Source: Eubacteriales Family XIII. Incertae Sedis bacterium
GTDB taxonomy: Bacteria > Bacillota > Clostridia > Peptostreptococcales > Anaerovoracaceae
Assembly (NCBI GenBank): GCA_031272745.1
Contig: JAISTF010000097.1
Coordinates: 1-7,222, forward strand
Reading direction: 5' to 3'
Length of the DNA: 7,222 nt
Below, piece after piece: positions 1 to 6,753 of the stretch (positions within the stretch are counted from its first letter, which is position 1; each line of letters opens with the position of its first letter). Both the position numbers and the translations under genes were made by a program. Under the pieces are notes generated by a model. That model saw only the letters and a list, made by a program, of their open reading frames with translations, was not told the DNA's origin and ran no database searches.

Positions 1-442
1 CGCGCCGGAATATCCGCTGCTTCTGTCGAGCGCGACAAACCTCTTCAAACTGTTCATGGGCGACGTCGGACTCCTCACAAGCATGTACGCGAAAAACACG
101 TCCCTCGAAATCCTTGCAAAGAATACCAATGTCAACTACGGGGCCATCTATGAAAACGTCGTTGCGCAGGAACTGACGGCTTGCGGCCTGAAGCCCTATT
201 ATTATAGAAACAAAAAACGCGGGGAAATCGACTTTGTCGTGGAGACGCCGGACGGGCAGATCGTTCCCGTCGAGGTGAAGTCGGGCAAAGACTACAAACG
301 GCACAACGCGCTGACAAACCTCATGGATGCGGAGGAATTCCGGCTACAGGAAGGCATCGTCCTGACCGAAGGCAACGTGAGCAGGACGGGCAAGATCACT
401 TATCTGCCGGTATACATGGCCGGACTTCTCGCGAACGGCTGA
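1..442 (+). CDS. AAA+ ATPase with DUF4143 domain, C-terminal part (5' truncated by window edge)
   Basis: The frame is open from base 2 to a TGA at 440-442, giving about 146 residues. No start is needed: the ATG at 56 is simply residue 19 of the visible part. What is visible matches the C-terminal DUF4143 region of the widespread bacterial ATPase family COG1373. An LFKLF-x-GDVGLLTS segment is followed by a GAIYENVVAQEL helix (about 48-58), then GEIDFVVE (about 74-81) and VPVEVKSG (about 88-95). The E-x-D...E-x-K pattern resembles the PD-(D/E)XK nuclease-like fold that DUF4143 carries. The Walker A and B motifs would lie upstream, outside the window. Family members are often assigned to toxin-antitoxin or defence-like roles, but the function is not settled and nothing here decides it. 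The gene looks less GC-rich than the operon to the right, which could reflect transfer. It converges on the phosphate transporter with a 16-bp gap and no convincing terminator between them. Confidence 0.85.
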   Translation, partial: APEYPLLLSSATNLFKLFMGDVGLLTSMYAKNTSLEILAKNTNVNYGAIYENVVAQELTACGLKPYYYRNKKRGEIDFVVETPDGQIVPVEVKSGKDYKRHNALTNLMDAEEFRLQEGIVLTEGNVSRTGKITYLPVYMAGLLANG

Positions 443-458
443 CACGCCGGGTGTGCCT

Positions 459-1451
459 TTACAGGAACAACCGCAGGATGGCGGTGCAGATGCCGCCGAG
501 GGCGGCGGCGATGGGGAGGGTGATGACCCAGGTGAGGACGATGTCCTTGGCTTTGCCCCATTTGACGGCGGAGAGGCGCTTGGCGCTGCCGACGCCCATG
601 ACGGAGCTCGTGATGACGTGCGTCGTCGAGATGGGCGCGCCGAGGTGGCTCATGAGTTCGATGACGATCGTGCTTGACGCCTGCGCCGCGAAGCCGCCCG
701 GGGGCTGGAGCTTCGTGACGCCGCCGCCCATCGTCTTCATGATCTTCCACCCGCCGACGGACGTGCCGCCCGCGATGCACGCGGCGCACGCGATCTTCAC
801 CCACATCGGGACGCCCGCCGTCTCCGGCAGCATCCCGCCGCTGACGAGCGCGAGCGTGATGATGCCCATCGTCTTCTGCGCGTCGTTCGTGCCGTGCGAA
901 AAGGCGACGAGCGCGGCCGTGGCGATCTGGAGCTTCGCGAAGACGCCGTTGACGCGCCCCGGCGAGCTGTTTTGGCAGAGGACGAAGATCAGCTTCATGA
1001 TGCCGAAGCCGACGAAAAATCCGATGAAGGGGGACGTGACGAGCGGCACGATGACCTTTTGCAGCACCCCGCTCCAAATGATGCCTTCCGGCCCCGCCGT
1101 ATAGACGATGGCGGCCCCGACGAGCGCCCCGATCAGCGCGTGCGACGAGGAGCTCGGGATGCCCTTCCACCAGGTCAGCAGGTTCCAGATGATCGCGCCG
1201 AGCAGCGCGCCGAGCACGACGTATTCTTCGAGCGCGATGCCGACGAGCCCCTGCGAAATCGTCTTCGCGACGTTTTCGCTGACGAGCGCGCCGAAAAAAT
1301 TCATGATCGCCGCGAGCGCGATGGCCTTGCCTGCGGTGAGCGCGCGCGTATAAACAGAGGTAGCGATGGCATTGGCGGTGTCGTGAAACCCGTTGATGAA
1401 TTCAAATAATAAGGCTACCGCAATGACGGCGACGAGTATGGTGCTAATCAT
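459..1451 (-). CDS. pit: Inorganic phosphate transporter, PiT family
   Basis: This encodes a 330-residue integral membrane protein, a typical length for the short bacterial PiT permeases that import phosphate (often as a metal-phosphate complex) with H+ or Na+. The duplicated PiT signatures are present. NGFHDTANAIAT lies at 20-31, SHGTNDAQKTMGI at 185-197, and the PISTTHVITSSVMGVG stretch at 273-288. A serine-rich IPSSSSHALIGALVG segment lies at 99-112. Most of the chain is hydrophobic, consistent with about ten membrane spans. The ATG at 1449-1451 is the only plausible start, because no ATG, GTG or TTG codon lies between it and the essential NGFHD motif. The upstream sequence has only a weak GGGG as ribosome site. 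A TGGTATAAT extended -10 element ends 8 nt before the ATG. The DUF47/PhoU-like partner often encoded beside PiT genes is not in the window. The stop (TAA, 459-461) faces the ATPase gene. Confidence 0.93.
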   Translation of the reverse strand: MISTILVAVIAVALLFEFINGFHDTANAIATSVYTRALTAGKAIALAAIMNFFGALVSENVAKTISQGLVGIALEEYVVLGALLGAIIWNLLTWWKGIPSSSSHALIGALVGAAIVYTAGPEGIIWSGVLQKVIVPLVTSPFIGFFVGFGIMKLIFVLCQNSSPGRVNGVFAKLQIATAALVAFSHGTNDAQKTMGIITLALVSGGMLPETAGVPMWVKIACAACIAGGTSVGGWKIMKTMGGGVTKLQPPGGFAAQASSTIVIELMSHLGAPISTTHVITSSVMGVGSAKRLSAVKWGKAKDIVLTWVITLPIAAALGGICTAILRLFL

Positions 1452-1459
1452 TTGTCCCC

Positions 1460-1468
1460 ATTATACCA
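1460..1468 (-). promoter_or_regulatory. Extended -10 promoter element for the PiT gene
   Basis: On the minus strand these bases read TGGTATAAT, a perfect TGn-TATAAT extended -10. The 17-bp-spaced -35 region (1483-1488, ATTCCG) is poor, which is normal for extended -10 promoters. Transcription would start near 1453, only about 2 nt before the ATG at 1451, so the mRNA would be leaderless or nearly so. A promoter further upstream cannot be excluded. Confidence 0.6.
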
Positions 1469-1498
1469 TGAAACGGCAGGCGCGGAATCCTCCGGTGA

Positions 1499-1514
1499 TT
1501 GTGAAAAAACACAA
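1499..1514. promoter_or_regulatory. Candidate operator: TTGTG-A6-CACAA dyad
   Basis: A perfect 5-bp inverted repeat (TTGTG / CACAA) flanks six adenines, between the two divergent promoters and 25 bp upstream of the athL -35 box. The half-sites resemble those of Rex (NADH sensor) and Crp-type operators. However, Rex sites of the TTGTGA-N6-TCACAA type put 8 bp between TTGTG arms, and here there are 6, so no regulator is assigned. A shorter dyad, AAATT-A-AATTT (1513-1523), overlaps its right edge. It could also be a chance feature of AT-rich DNA. Confidence 0.35.
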
Positions 1515-1520
1515 ATTAAA

Positions 1521-1545
1521 TTTCAAACGGTTTAAGTTATTGAAA
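1521..1545. promoter_or_regulatory. Candidate operator dyad overlapping the athL -35 box
   Basis: TTTCAA (1521-1526) is the exact reverse complement of TTGAAA (1540-1545), with a 13-nt spacer containing a small AAAC-G-GTTT dyad (1525-1533). The right arm is the -35 hexamer itself, so a dimeric regulator bound here would affect RNA polymerase directly. No regulator gene is visible in the window. The regulatory role is inference. Confidence 0.35.
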
Positions 1546-1568
1546 AATTCCACAAACATCCTTATAAT
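1540..1568 (+). promoter_or_regulatory. Sigma-70-type promoter of the athLS-symporter operon
   Basis: TTGAAA (1540-1545) and a perfect TATAAT (1563-1568) are separated by exactly 17 bp. The predicted transcription start is near 1575, giving a leader of about 63 nt before the TTG start at 1638. The match to a housekeeping promoter is close to ideal. Any control is therefore likely to come from repression at the overlapping dyads or from the leader. Confidence 0.85.
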
Positions 1569-1589
1569 ATCGGGTGTTGCATAGTGTTG

Positions 1590-1631
1590 GGACGCGATTT
1601 CCTCGCGTTCGAGAGGAAAAAAGAGAGGAGA
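1590..1631 (+). promoter_or_regulatory. Structured 5' leader of athL with competing hairpins and the ribosome site
   Basis: Three pairings compete. GGACGCG (1590-1596) can pair with CGCGTTC (1604-1610), including one G-U. TTTCCTC (1598-1604) can pair perfectly with GAGGAAA (1613-1619). The same TTTCCTC can also pair with GAGGAGA (1625-1631, one G-U), which covers the Shine-Dalgarno AGGAG at 1626-1630. The first two structures exclude each other, and the third would hide the ribosome site. The AGGAG lies 7 nt before TTG 1638 and supports that start. No known riboswitch class is recognised. Confidence 0.4.
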
Positions 1632-1637
1632 GGGAAA

Positions 1638-4286
1638 TTGGGCAAGATAGTCAGAAAAACCAATTCATCCACAGGCGGCCCCGTATTCGTCGACGTTGAC
1701 GTCGAGGCGAACGGGGGCAAGGGAAAGATTGTCCGCATCTACCCGATGGACTTCGTGGACGAGGACCCGGTGGCCTGGGAGCTCGAGGCGCGCGGCAAGA
1801 CGTACAGGCCGCCGCGCAAGACGACCTACACCTGCTACACGGCGGGCTTCAAGGCGATGGTGCACTCCAAACGCCGCATCCTGTACCCGCTGAAGCGCAT
1901 CGGGTTTGACGTCAACGGCGACCGCAACGTCGAGGGGCGCGGCAAATGGGAGGGCGGCGACCCGCTCTATCCGGGCTACGAGCGCATCAGCTGGGACGAG
2001 GCGCTGGACATCGTGGCCAACGAGATGATGCGCATCAAGCGCGAGCACGGCCCCGGCGCGATCGTCGCGGAGCCTTCCTCGCACCATATGTGGGGCAACG
2101 TCGGGTACCGCCACAGCACGCTGTTCCGCTTCATGAACGTCGCGGGCATCACGTACGCGGACCACAACCCGGACAGCTGGGAAGGCTGGCACTGGGGCGC
2201 CATCCACTCGTGGGGCTTCACGGGCGGCCTGGGCAACCCCGAGCAGTGGGACCTCTTCGAGGACTGCATGAAGCATTCGACGATGATCGTCTTCTGGTCG
2301 TCCGACCCCGAGACGAACGCGGGCATCTACTCGGCGTACGAGAGCAACATCCGCCGCAAATGGCTGAAGGAGATGGGCATCAAGATGGTCTTCATCGATC
2401 CCTATTTCAACCACACGGCGGTGCTCTTCGCGGACAAATGGTTCTCCCCGAGGATCGGCACGGACGCGGCCTTGGCCGCCGCGATCGCGTACGTCTGGGT
2501 CACGGAGGACCTGTACGACAAGGAGTACGTCGCGGAGAAGGTCTACGGCTTCGAGGAGTTCAAGGCCTACCTGCTCGGCGAGACGGACGGCACGCCGAAG
2601 TCGAGCGAATGGGGCGAGGCCGAGACGGGCATCCCCGCGCACGACATCCGCGCGCTCGCCAGGGAGTGGGCGAAGAACAAGACGCAGCTGGCGGCCGGCG
2701 GCCTCGGCGGCTGGGGCGGCGCGTGCCGCGGCCCGACAGGCATGGAGTGGACGCGCATGATGATCGCGCTCGCGGCCATGCAGGGGCTCGGCAAGCCCGG
2801 CTCCAATATGTGGTCGACGACGCAGGGCATGCCGACCGACTACTACTTCTACTTCCCCGGCTACGCCGAGGGCGGCATCTCCGGCGACTGCGACAATTCG
2901 GCGGCGGGCATCACGCTCGTCAACCGCATGTTCGACGGCATCAACTCGCGCCCGGTCCCGAGCAACCTCAACGTGCCGCAGGCGCAGTTCATGCCGCGCT
3001 TCAAGATCCCCGAGTGCTGGATCGACGGCCACTACGAGTGGCGCGGGAAGGGCTTCGTCGGCGCGGCCATCGAGCAGCAGTTCATGAAGTACAAGTATCC
3101 GGCGGACGGCTATCCCCGCTTCCAGATGTACTACAAATACGGCGGCCCGCACATCGGCACGATGGGCGCGACGAACCGTTATGTGAAGATGTACAACAGC
3201 CCGCTGATGCCGATGGTCGTCTTCCAGGCGATCTGGTTCGAGGGCGAGACGCAGTTTGGCGACATCATCCTGCCGGCGTGTACCAATTTCGAGCGCTGGG
3301 ACATCTCGGAGTTTGCCAACTGCGCGGGCTACATCCCCGCCTCCTACACGCAGTGCAACAGCCGCGTGATCTCGCTCCAGATGAAGTGTGTGGAGCCCGA
3401 GGGCGAGTCCAAGTCCGACTACCAGATCTTCCGCGAGCTGTCGCAGCGCCTCGGCATCGAGGGGCCGTTCACGGAGGGCAAGGACGAGCTCGGCTGGGTC
3501 AAGCAGCTCTTCTACGCGACGGATCTGCCGAAGATCATCACGTGGGAGAAATTCCTCGAGAAGGGCTACGTCGTCGTGCCGCCCAACCCGACGCGGCACA
3601 AGAGCCCGGCGTTCCGCTGGTTCGCCGAGGGCTACGAGCAGGACGTGCCGATGGCCGGCGCGTTCCGCCCGTGCGACATGGTCCAGTGCAAGACGCTCCA
3701 GACGCAGAGCGGCAAGATCGAGCTGGTGTCGAACAGCCTGAAGCGCTTCGACGCCTCCTTGGTCGCGCAGGGCCTCGAGCCCGACGAGACGCGGCCGCCG
3801 CTCACCCAGTACATCAAGCCCTGGACAGGGTGGCACTACGAGGACACGGAGAAATACCCGCTCGCGGTGCTCTCCCCGCACCCGCGCTTCTCGTTCCACA
3901 CGATGGGCGACGGCAAGGACGCGTTCATGAACGACATCAAGGACCACCGCGTCCGCGTGGACGGGCATGACTACTGGATCATCCGTATCAACACGAAGGA
4001 CGCGGAGGCGCGCGGCATCAAGGAAGGCGATCTCGTCAAGGCGTACAACGACCGCGGCGCGGTCATCCTCGCGGCGCAGGTCACCGAGCGCGTGCCGGCG
4101 GGCACCTGCCACTCTTATGAGAGCTCGGCGGAGTACCAGCCCATCGGCAAGCCCGGCGAGTCGCCGGATCGCGGCGGCTGCGTGAACATCCTGAGCTCCT
4201 CCCAGTTCATCGGGAAGCACACCTCGGGCATGGCCACGGAGCACTATCGCGTCCAGGTCGAGAAATGGGAAGGAGGGCTCAACTGA
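1638..4286 (+). CDS. athL: Pyrogallol-phloroglucinol transhydroxylase, large (molybdopterin) subunit
   Basis: This is a DMSO-reductase-family Mo enzyme binding two molybdopterin guanine dinucleotides. It moves a hydroxyl between phenols, making phloroglucinol from pyrogallol with 1,2,3,5-tetrahydroxybenzene as co-substrate. Recalled comparison with Pelobacter acidigallici AthL (875 residues) shows near end-to-end similarity, including SSHHMWGNVGYRHST (147-161), YADHNPDSWEGWHWG (173-187) and GGLGGWGGACR (354-364). The residues tied to chemistry there (His144, Asp174, Mo-ligand Ser175, Tyr404) correspond at a constant +5 offset to His149, Asp179, Ser180 and Tyr409. There is no N-terminal iron-sulfur Cys motif and no Tat signal, as in AthL, so it should be cytoplasmic. 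The TTG start gives 882 residues and MGKIVRKTNSSTGGPVFV, which aligns with the Pelobacter N-terminus, and it has an AGGAG 7 nt upstream. The GTG at 1584 (900 residues) lies only about 9 nt after the predicted transcription start and lacks a ribosome site. The stop overlaps the athS ATG by one base. Confidence 0.93.
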   Translation: MGKIVRKTNSSTGGPVFVDVDVEANGGKGKIVRIYPMDFVDEDPVAWELEARGKTYRPPRKTTYTCYTAGFKAMVHSKRRILYPLKRIGFDVNGDRNVEGRGKWEGGDPLYPGYERISWDEALDIVANEMMRIKREHGPGAIVAEPSSHHMWGNVGYRHSTLFRFMNVAGITYADHNPDSWEGWHWGAIHSWGFTGGLGNPEQWDLFEDCMKHSTMIVFWSSDPETNAGIYSAYESNIRRKWLKEMGIKMVFIDPYFNHTAVLFADKWFSPRIGTDAALAAAIAYVWVTEDLYDKEYVAEKVYGFEEFKAYLLGETDGTPKSSEWGEAETGIPAHDIRALAREWAKNKTQLAAGGLGGWGGACRGPTGMEWTRMMIALAAMQGLGKPGSNMWSTTQGMPTDYYFYFPGYAEGGISGDCDNSAAGITLVNRMFDGINSRPVPSNLNVPQAQFMPRFKIPECWIDGHYEWRGKGFVGAAIEQQFMKYKYPADGYPRFQMYYKYGGPHIGTMGATNRYVKMYNSPLMPMVVFQAIWFEGETQFGDIILPACTNFERWDISEFANCAGYIPASYTQCNSRVISLQMKCVEPEGESKSDYQIFRELSQRLGIEGPFTEGKDELGWVKQLFYATDLPKIITWEKFLEKGYVVVPPNPTRHKSPAFRWFAEGYEQDVPMAGAFRPCDMVQCKTLQTQSGKIELVSNSLKRFDASLVAQGLEPDETRPPLTQYIKPWTGWHYEDTEKYPLAVLSPHPRFSFHTMGDGKDAFMNDIKDHRVRVDGHDYWIIRINTKDAEARGIKEGDLVKAYNDRGAVILAAQVTERVPAGTCHSYESSAEYQPIGKPGESPDRGGCVNILSSSQFIGKHTSGMATEHYRVQVEKWEGGLN

Positions 4287-5101
4287 TGGCAAAGAAAAAA
4301 TATCTGGTCATAGACGTCGCCCTGTGCCACGATTGCAACAACTGCTTCATCGCGTGCAAGGACGAACATGTCATGAATAGCTGGCTGCCGTACATCGACG
4401 AGCAGCCGCGGCACGGGCATCGCTGGATGAACATCGAGCGCACGGAGCGCGGGCAGTACCCGCGCGTCAGCGCCAACTTTCTGCCGAAGCCCTGCCAGCA
4501 CTGCGCGGAGCCGAAGTGCAAGGAGGCGTTCGACGAGAGCGTCACGGTGCGCGAGGACGGCATCGTGCTGATCGACGCGGAGAAGGCGAAGGGCAACAAG
4601 GAGCTATTGGACAGCTGCCCGTACGACGCGATCTGGTACAACGAGGAGAAGGGCGTCCCGCAGAAGTGCACCTTCTGCGCGCACATCCTCGACGGTCAGG
4701 CGGGCGCCTCGATCTGCTCGACGCGCTGCGCGCACAGCTGCCCGACGGAGGCGATCACGTACCACGACCTCGACGAGGCGGAGTTCGAGAAGCTGAAGGC
4801 GGCGGAGGGCCTGGAGCGGTACAAGCCGGAGGAGAGCCCGGACGGCCTCGTCTGGTACAAAAACCTGTACCGCTTCACGAAGCATTTCATCGCGGGCGGC
4901 TTCCTGAAGGACGGCGAGTGCGCCGAGGGCGTCAAGGTCACGCTGAAGGGCGTGGACGTGCCGGAGCAGACGACGAATTATTTCGGCGATTTCTGGTTCG
5001 ACGGCCTCGCGCCGGGCGCGTACACGATCGTCGCCGACGGCCAGGACATCATGGACGTCACGCTGACGGAGTCGGTGAACGTGGGCAACATCGCCTTGTA
5101 A
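4286..5101 (+). CDS. athS: Pyrogallol-phloroglucinol transhydroxylase, small (iron-sulfur) subunit
   Basis: This is the 271-residue ferredoxin-type partner of AthL; the Pelobacter protein has about 274. Twelve cysteines are grouped as expected for three [4Fe-4S] clusters: 14, 17, 20, 24; then 70, 73, 78 and 111; then 128, 131, 148 and 152. The second group lacks the usual CxxxCP cysteine after C78, as I recall it also does in Pelobacter AthS, and C111 of CPYDA probably substitutes. C144 is an extra cysteine. After a linker (YYKNLYRF-like, here WYKNLYRF at 190-197), residues from about 211 form an Ig-/CnaB-like beta domain (GVKVTLKG, GDFWFDGLAPGAYTIVADG), matching the C-terminal beta-barrel of AthS. 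The ATG at 4286 overlaps the athL stop (TGATG) and has AGGAGG 9 nt upstream. An in-frame ATG at 4265 lies before that site and is less likely. No secretion signal is seen, so the complex should be cytoplasmic. Confidence 0.93.
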   Translation: MAKKKYLVIDVALCHDCNNCFIACKDEHVMNSWLPYIDEQPRHGHRWMNIERTERGQYPRVSANFLPKPCQHCAEPKCKEAFDESVTVREDGIVLIDAEKAKGNKELLDSCPYDAIWYNEEKGVPQKCTFCAHILDGQAGASICSTRCAHSCPTEAITYHDLDEAEFEKLKAAEGLERYKPEESPDGLVWYKNLYRFTKHFIAGGFLKDGECAEGVKVTLKGVDVPEQTTNYFGDFWFDGLAPGAYTIVADGQDIMDVTLTESVNVGNIAL

Positions 5102-5112
5102 AGCAGGCAAAC

Positions 5113-5141
5113 AGAGCGGGGTTTGCATAAGGCCCCGCTCT
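5113..5141 (+). terminator. Intercistronic hairpin between athS and the symporter (terminator-like, poor U-tract)
   Basis: AGAGCGGGG (5113-5121) and CCCCGCTCT (5133-5141) form a perfect 9-bp GC-rich stem with an 11-nt loop. Flanking GCAA/TTGC could extend it with a bulge. The following bases (TGCATTGGAG) do not make a proper U-tract, so full termination is unlikely. It may cause partial termination, 3'-end protection or processing, giving athLS and the transporter different mRNA levels. No convincing promoter follows it. Confidence 0.6.
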
Positions 5142-5168
5142 TGCATTGGAGTTATTGTTTCATTATTG

Positions 5169-5187
5169 AAGGAGGTGGTTGAACTTG
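5169..5187 (+). promoter_or_regulatory. Strong ribosome site deciding the TTG start of the symporter
   Basis: AAGGAGGTGG (5169-5178) is almost fully complementary to the 16S 3' end. Two in-frame TTG codons follow. The one at 5179 is 3 nt from GGAGG, too close, while the one at 5185 is 9 nt away. The latter is preferred. Confidence 0.65.
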
Positions 5188-6741
5188 ACACCAATTATCA
5201 TTGCGGTCTGCTATTTTGCGATCCTGTCCGTGGTCATCGGCATGATTTCAAAACGCAAGACCAAGAGCGCGAGCGACTTCACGAAGTCGAGCCAGGGGCT
5301 CGGCTGGGTCATGATGGCTTTCGCGTTTACCCTCATCCCCCTCGGCGCGGGCCATACGCTTTCGCTGTGGGAGAGCGCGCCGGCGCTCGGCGCCTCGGTC
5401 ATGTGGTGGGGCATCGTCACGGGCGGTATTTTCCTGCCGATCATGATGCTCTGGCTCGGGCCGATCGTCCGCCAGTCCGGATGCAACAACATCCCGGAGA
5501 TTCTCGAGCACGTCATTGACAAGAAGTTCGGACGCCTGAACGCGGGCGTGAACATCGCGACGTGGACGGGCATCGGGTCTTCCGAGACGTTGGCGACTGC
5601 GACGGCCATCTACGGTCTCGGCGGCTATCGGCTTGAAGGGCATCTGCCCGGCAACCCGTTTGTCTGGTGCACGCTGTTTGCACTCATTCTCATCATCATC
5701 TATGTCATCTTCGGCGGCATCCTGCAGATGGCCATGCTCAACGTGGTCAACGCAATCGTCATGATCGCGGGTTCCTACACGGCGCTCGCGCTGCTCGGCG
5801 GCTGGCTCGCGGCCAACGTCGGCGGCTGGGAAGGCATCAAGGAAATCTACGAGGGCATGGGCACGGTTGGCATGCTCAGCAGCTACGACCTCGGCAACAG
5901 CATGATGTGGACAAACGTCATCATCCCGGTGGCGGTGCTGCACATCACGGCCGGCGCGGTCGGGCAAAACATGAACAGCCCGTTCTTCGCGGCGAAGACC
6001 GACGCGGACTGCCGCAAAGGCGTCTTCCTCGGCACGTTCTTCAACATCGCGGCGTCCGTGCCGTGGATCTGCATGGCGCTCACCGCGGCTGCGATCACGC
6101 TCACGCCGTCCCTGCAGAATCTGCTGCCGAACCTCATCGGCAACGAGAACGCGGCCAAACTCAACCCGATCGAGCTCGCGCTCACGGCGCTGCCGGCGCC
6201 GATCGTCGGCCTGCTCATGGTCTCGCTGCTCTGCGCGACGCTGTCGACGGGCGGTGCGACGATCATGGCCAACGCGAACATCCTCACAAACGAGATCTTC
6301 AAGAAGGCCCTCAAGCCGGACATGAGCGAAGAGACGCGCTTCAAGCTGATGCGCATCTCCGTCCTCATCTGCGGCGCGTTCTTCGCGACGCCGGCGTTCC
6401 TCAACGCGGTCATCTTCCCGATCTTCCTGTGGTGCTTCTCGTTCGGCATTCCGGTCTTCGTGATCTACGTCATGGGCCTGCATGTGCGGCGCAACATCAC
6501 GGCGGCCTGGATCACGATCATCGTGGCGTACGCGGTCAACTTCTACTGGACGTTCCTGACGCCACCGTGGGCGGCCAACTACCTCAACGGCGCGTTCTCG
6601 CTGAACATGTATCCCGTCACGATCGTCTCGGTCATCCTCGGCGTCATCCTGCCGCTGGTGCTGCCGGGCGGCAAACCGCCGTTCCTTCAGAAGGGTCAGG
6701 ATTTCGCCGCGGCGGATCGCCTGGCGGCGCAGGCAGAATAG
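5185..6741 (+). CDS. Sodium:solute symporter (SSS family), probable importer of a phenolic substrate
   Basis: This encodes a 518-residue inner-membrane protein of SSS type, with around 13 hydrophobic spans by eye. The family couples Na+ entry to uptake of solutes such as proline, pantothenate, acetate or aromatic acids. Supporting motifs (numbered from TTG 5185) are the N-terminal SKRKTKSASDF loop (22-32), GQNMNSPFFAAKTDADCRKG (260-279, the position of the family's Q-R...A-K signature) and LSTGGATIMANANILTNEIFKK (353-374). In the last of these, Ser354-Thr355 correspond to the Na+-site serine/threonine pair of PutP-type carriers. The gene follows athS by 83 bp, in the same orientation and with no clear promoter of its own. 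Co-transcription with transhydroxylase suggests the cargo is gallate, pyrogallol, phloroglucinol or a related trihydroxybenzene, but the exact substrate cannot be read from sequence. Two tiny membrane-protein genes follow immediately. Confidence 0.88.
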   Translation: MTPIIIAVCYFAILSVVIGMISKRKTKSASDFTKSSQGLGWVMMAFAFTLIPLGAGHTLSLWESAPALGASVMWWGIVTGGIFLPIMMLWLGPIVRQSGCNNIPEILEHVIDKKFGRLNAGVNIATWTGIGSSETLATATAIYGLGGYRLEGHLPGNPFVWCTLFALILIIIYVIFGGILQMAMLNVVNAIVMIAGSYTALALLGGWLAANVGGWEGIKEIYEGMGTVGMLSSYDLGNSMMWTNVIIPVAVLHITAGAVGQNMNSPFFAAKTDADCRKGVFLGTFFNIAASVPWICMALTAAAITLTPSLQNLLPNLIGNENAAKLNPIELALTALPAPIVGLLMVSLLCATLSTGGATIMANANILTNEIFKKALKPDMSEETRFKLMRISVLICGAFFATPAFLNAVIFPIFLWCFSFGIPVFVIYVMGLHVRRNITAAWITIIVAYAVNFYWTFLTPPWAANYLNGAFSLNMYPVTIVSVILGVILPLVLPGGKPPFLQKGQDFAAADRLAAQAE

Positions 6742-6753
6742 GAGGTGTGAGAT

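Noticed and set aside
441..460. Possible bidirectional terminator between the ATPase and PiT genes
   Set aside because: Only a 4-bp ACAC/GTGT stem can be drawn and the T-run is three bases. Too weak to call.
400..1170. Antisense and alternate frames over the PiT gene (including plus-strand frames at 451-1104 and 894-1409)
   Set aside because: The minus-strand PiT frame carries all family motifs; the others have no motifs or ribosome sites.
1499..1514. Calling the TTGTG-A6-CACAA dyad a Rex or Crp site
   Set aside because: Arm spacing is 6 bp rather than the 8 bp between TTGTG-type half-sites expected for Rex. Kept only as an unassigned operator candidate.
1946..3970. 674-codon frame on the plus strand inside athL
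   Set aside because: Shadow frame, rich in Arg, Gly and His, without recognisable domains; athL itself matches a known enzyme along its whole length.
1665..4292. Uninterrupted 875-codon frame antisense to athL
   Set aside because: It follows from strong G/C third-position bias in athL. The translation is Arg/Val/Ala/Asp-rich low-complexity with no family motifs or ribosome site.
4516..5130. 204-codon alternate plus-strand frame within athS
   Set aside because: Arg/Gly-rich shadow frame; the athS frame carries the cysteine motifs.
5141..5169. Possible internal promoter before the symporter (TTGCAT-17-TATTGA)
   Set aside because: The -10 matches poorly and the predicted start would fall inside the ribosome site.
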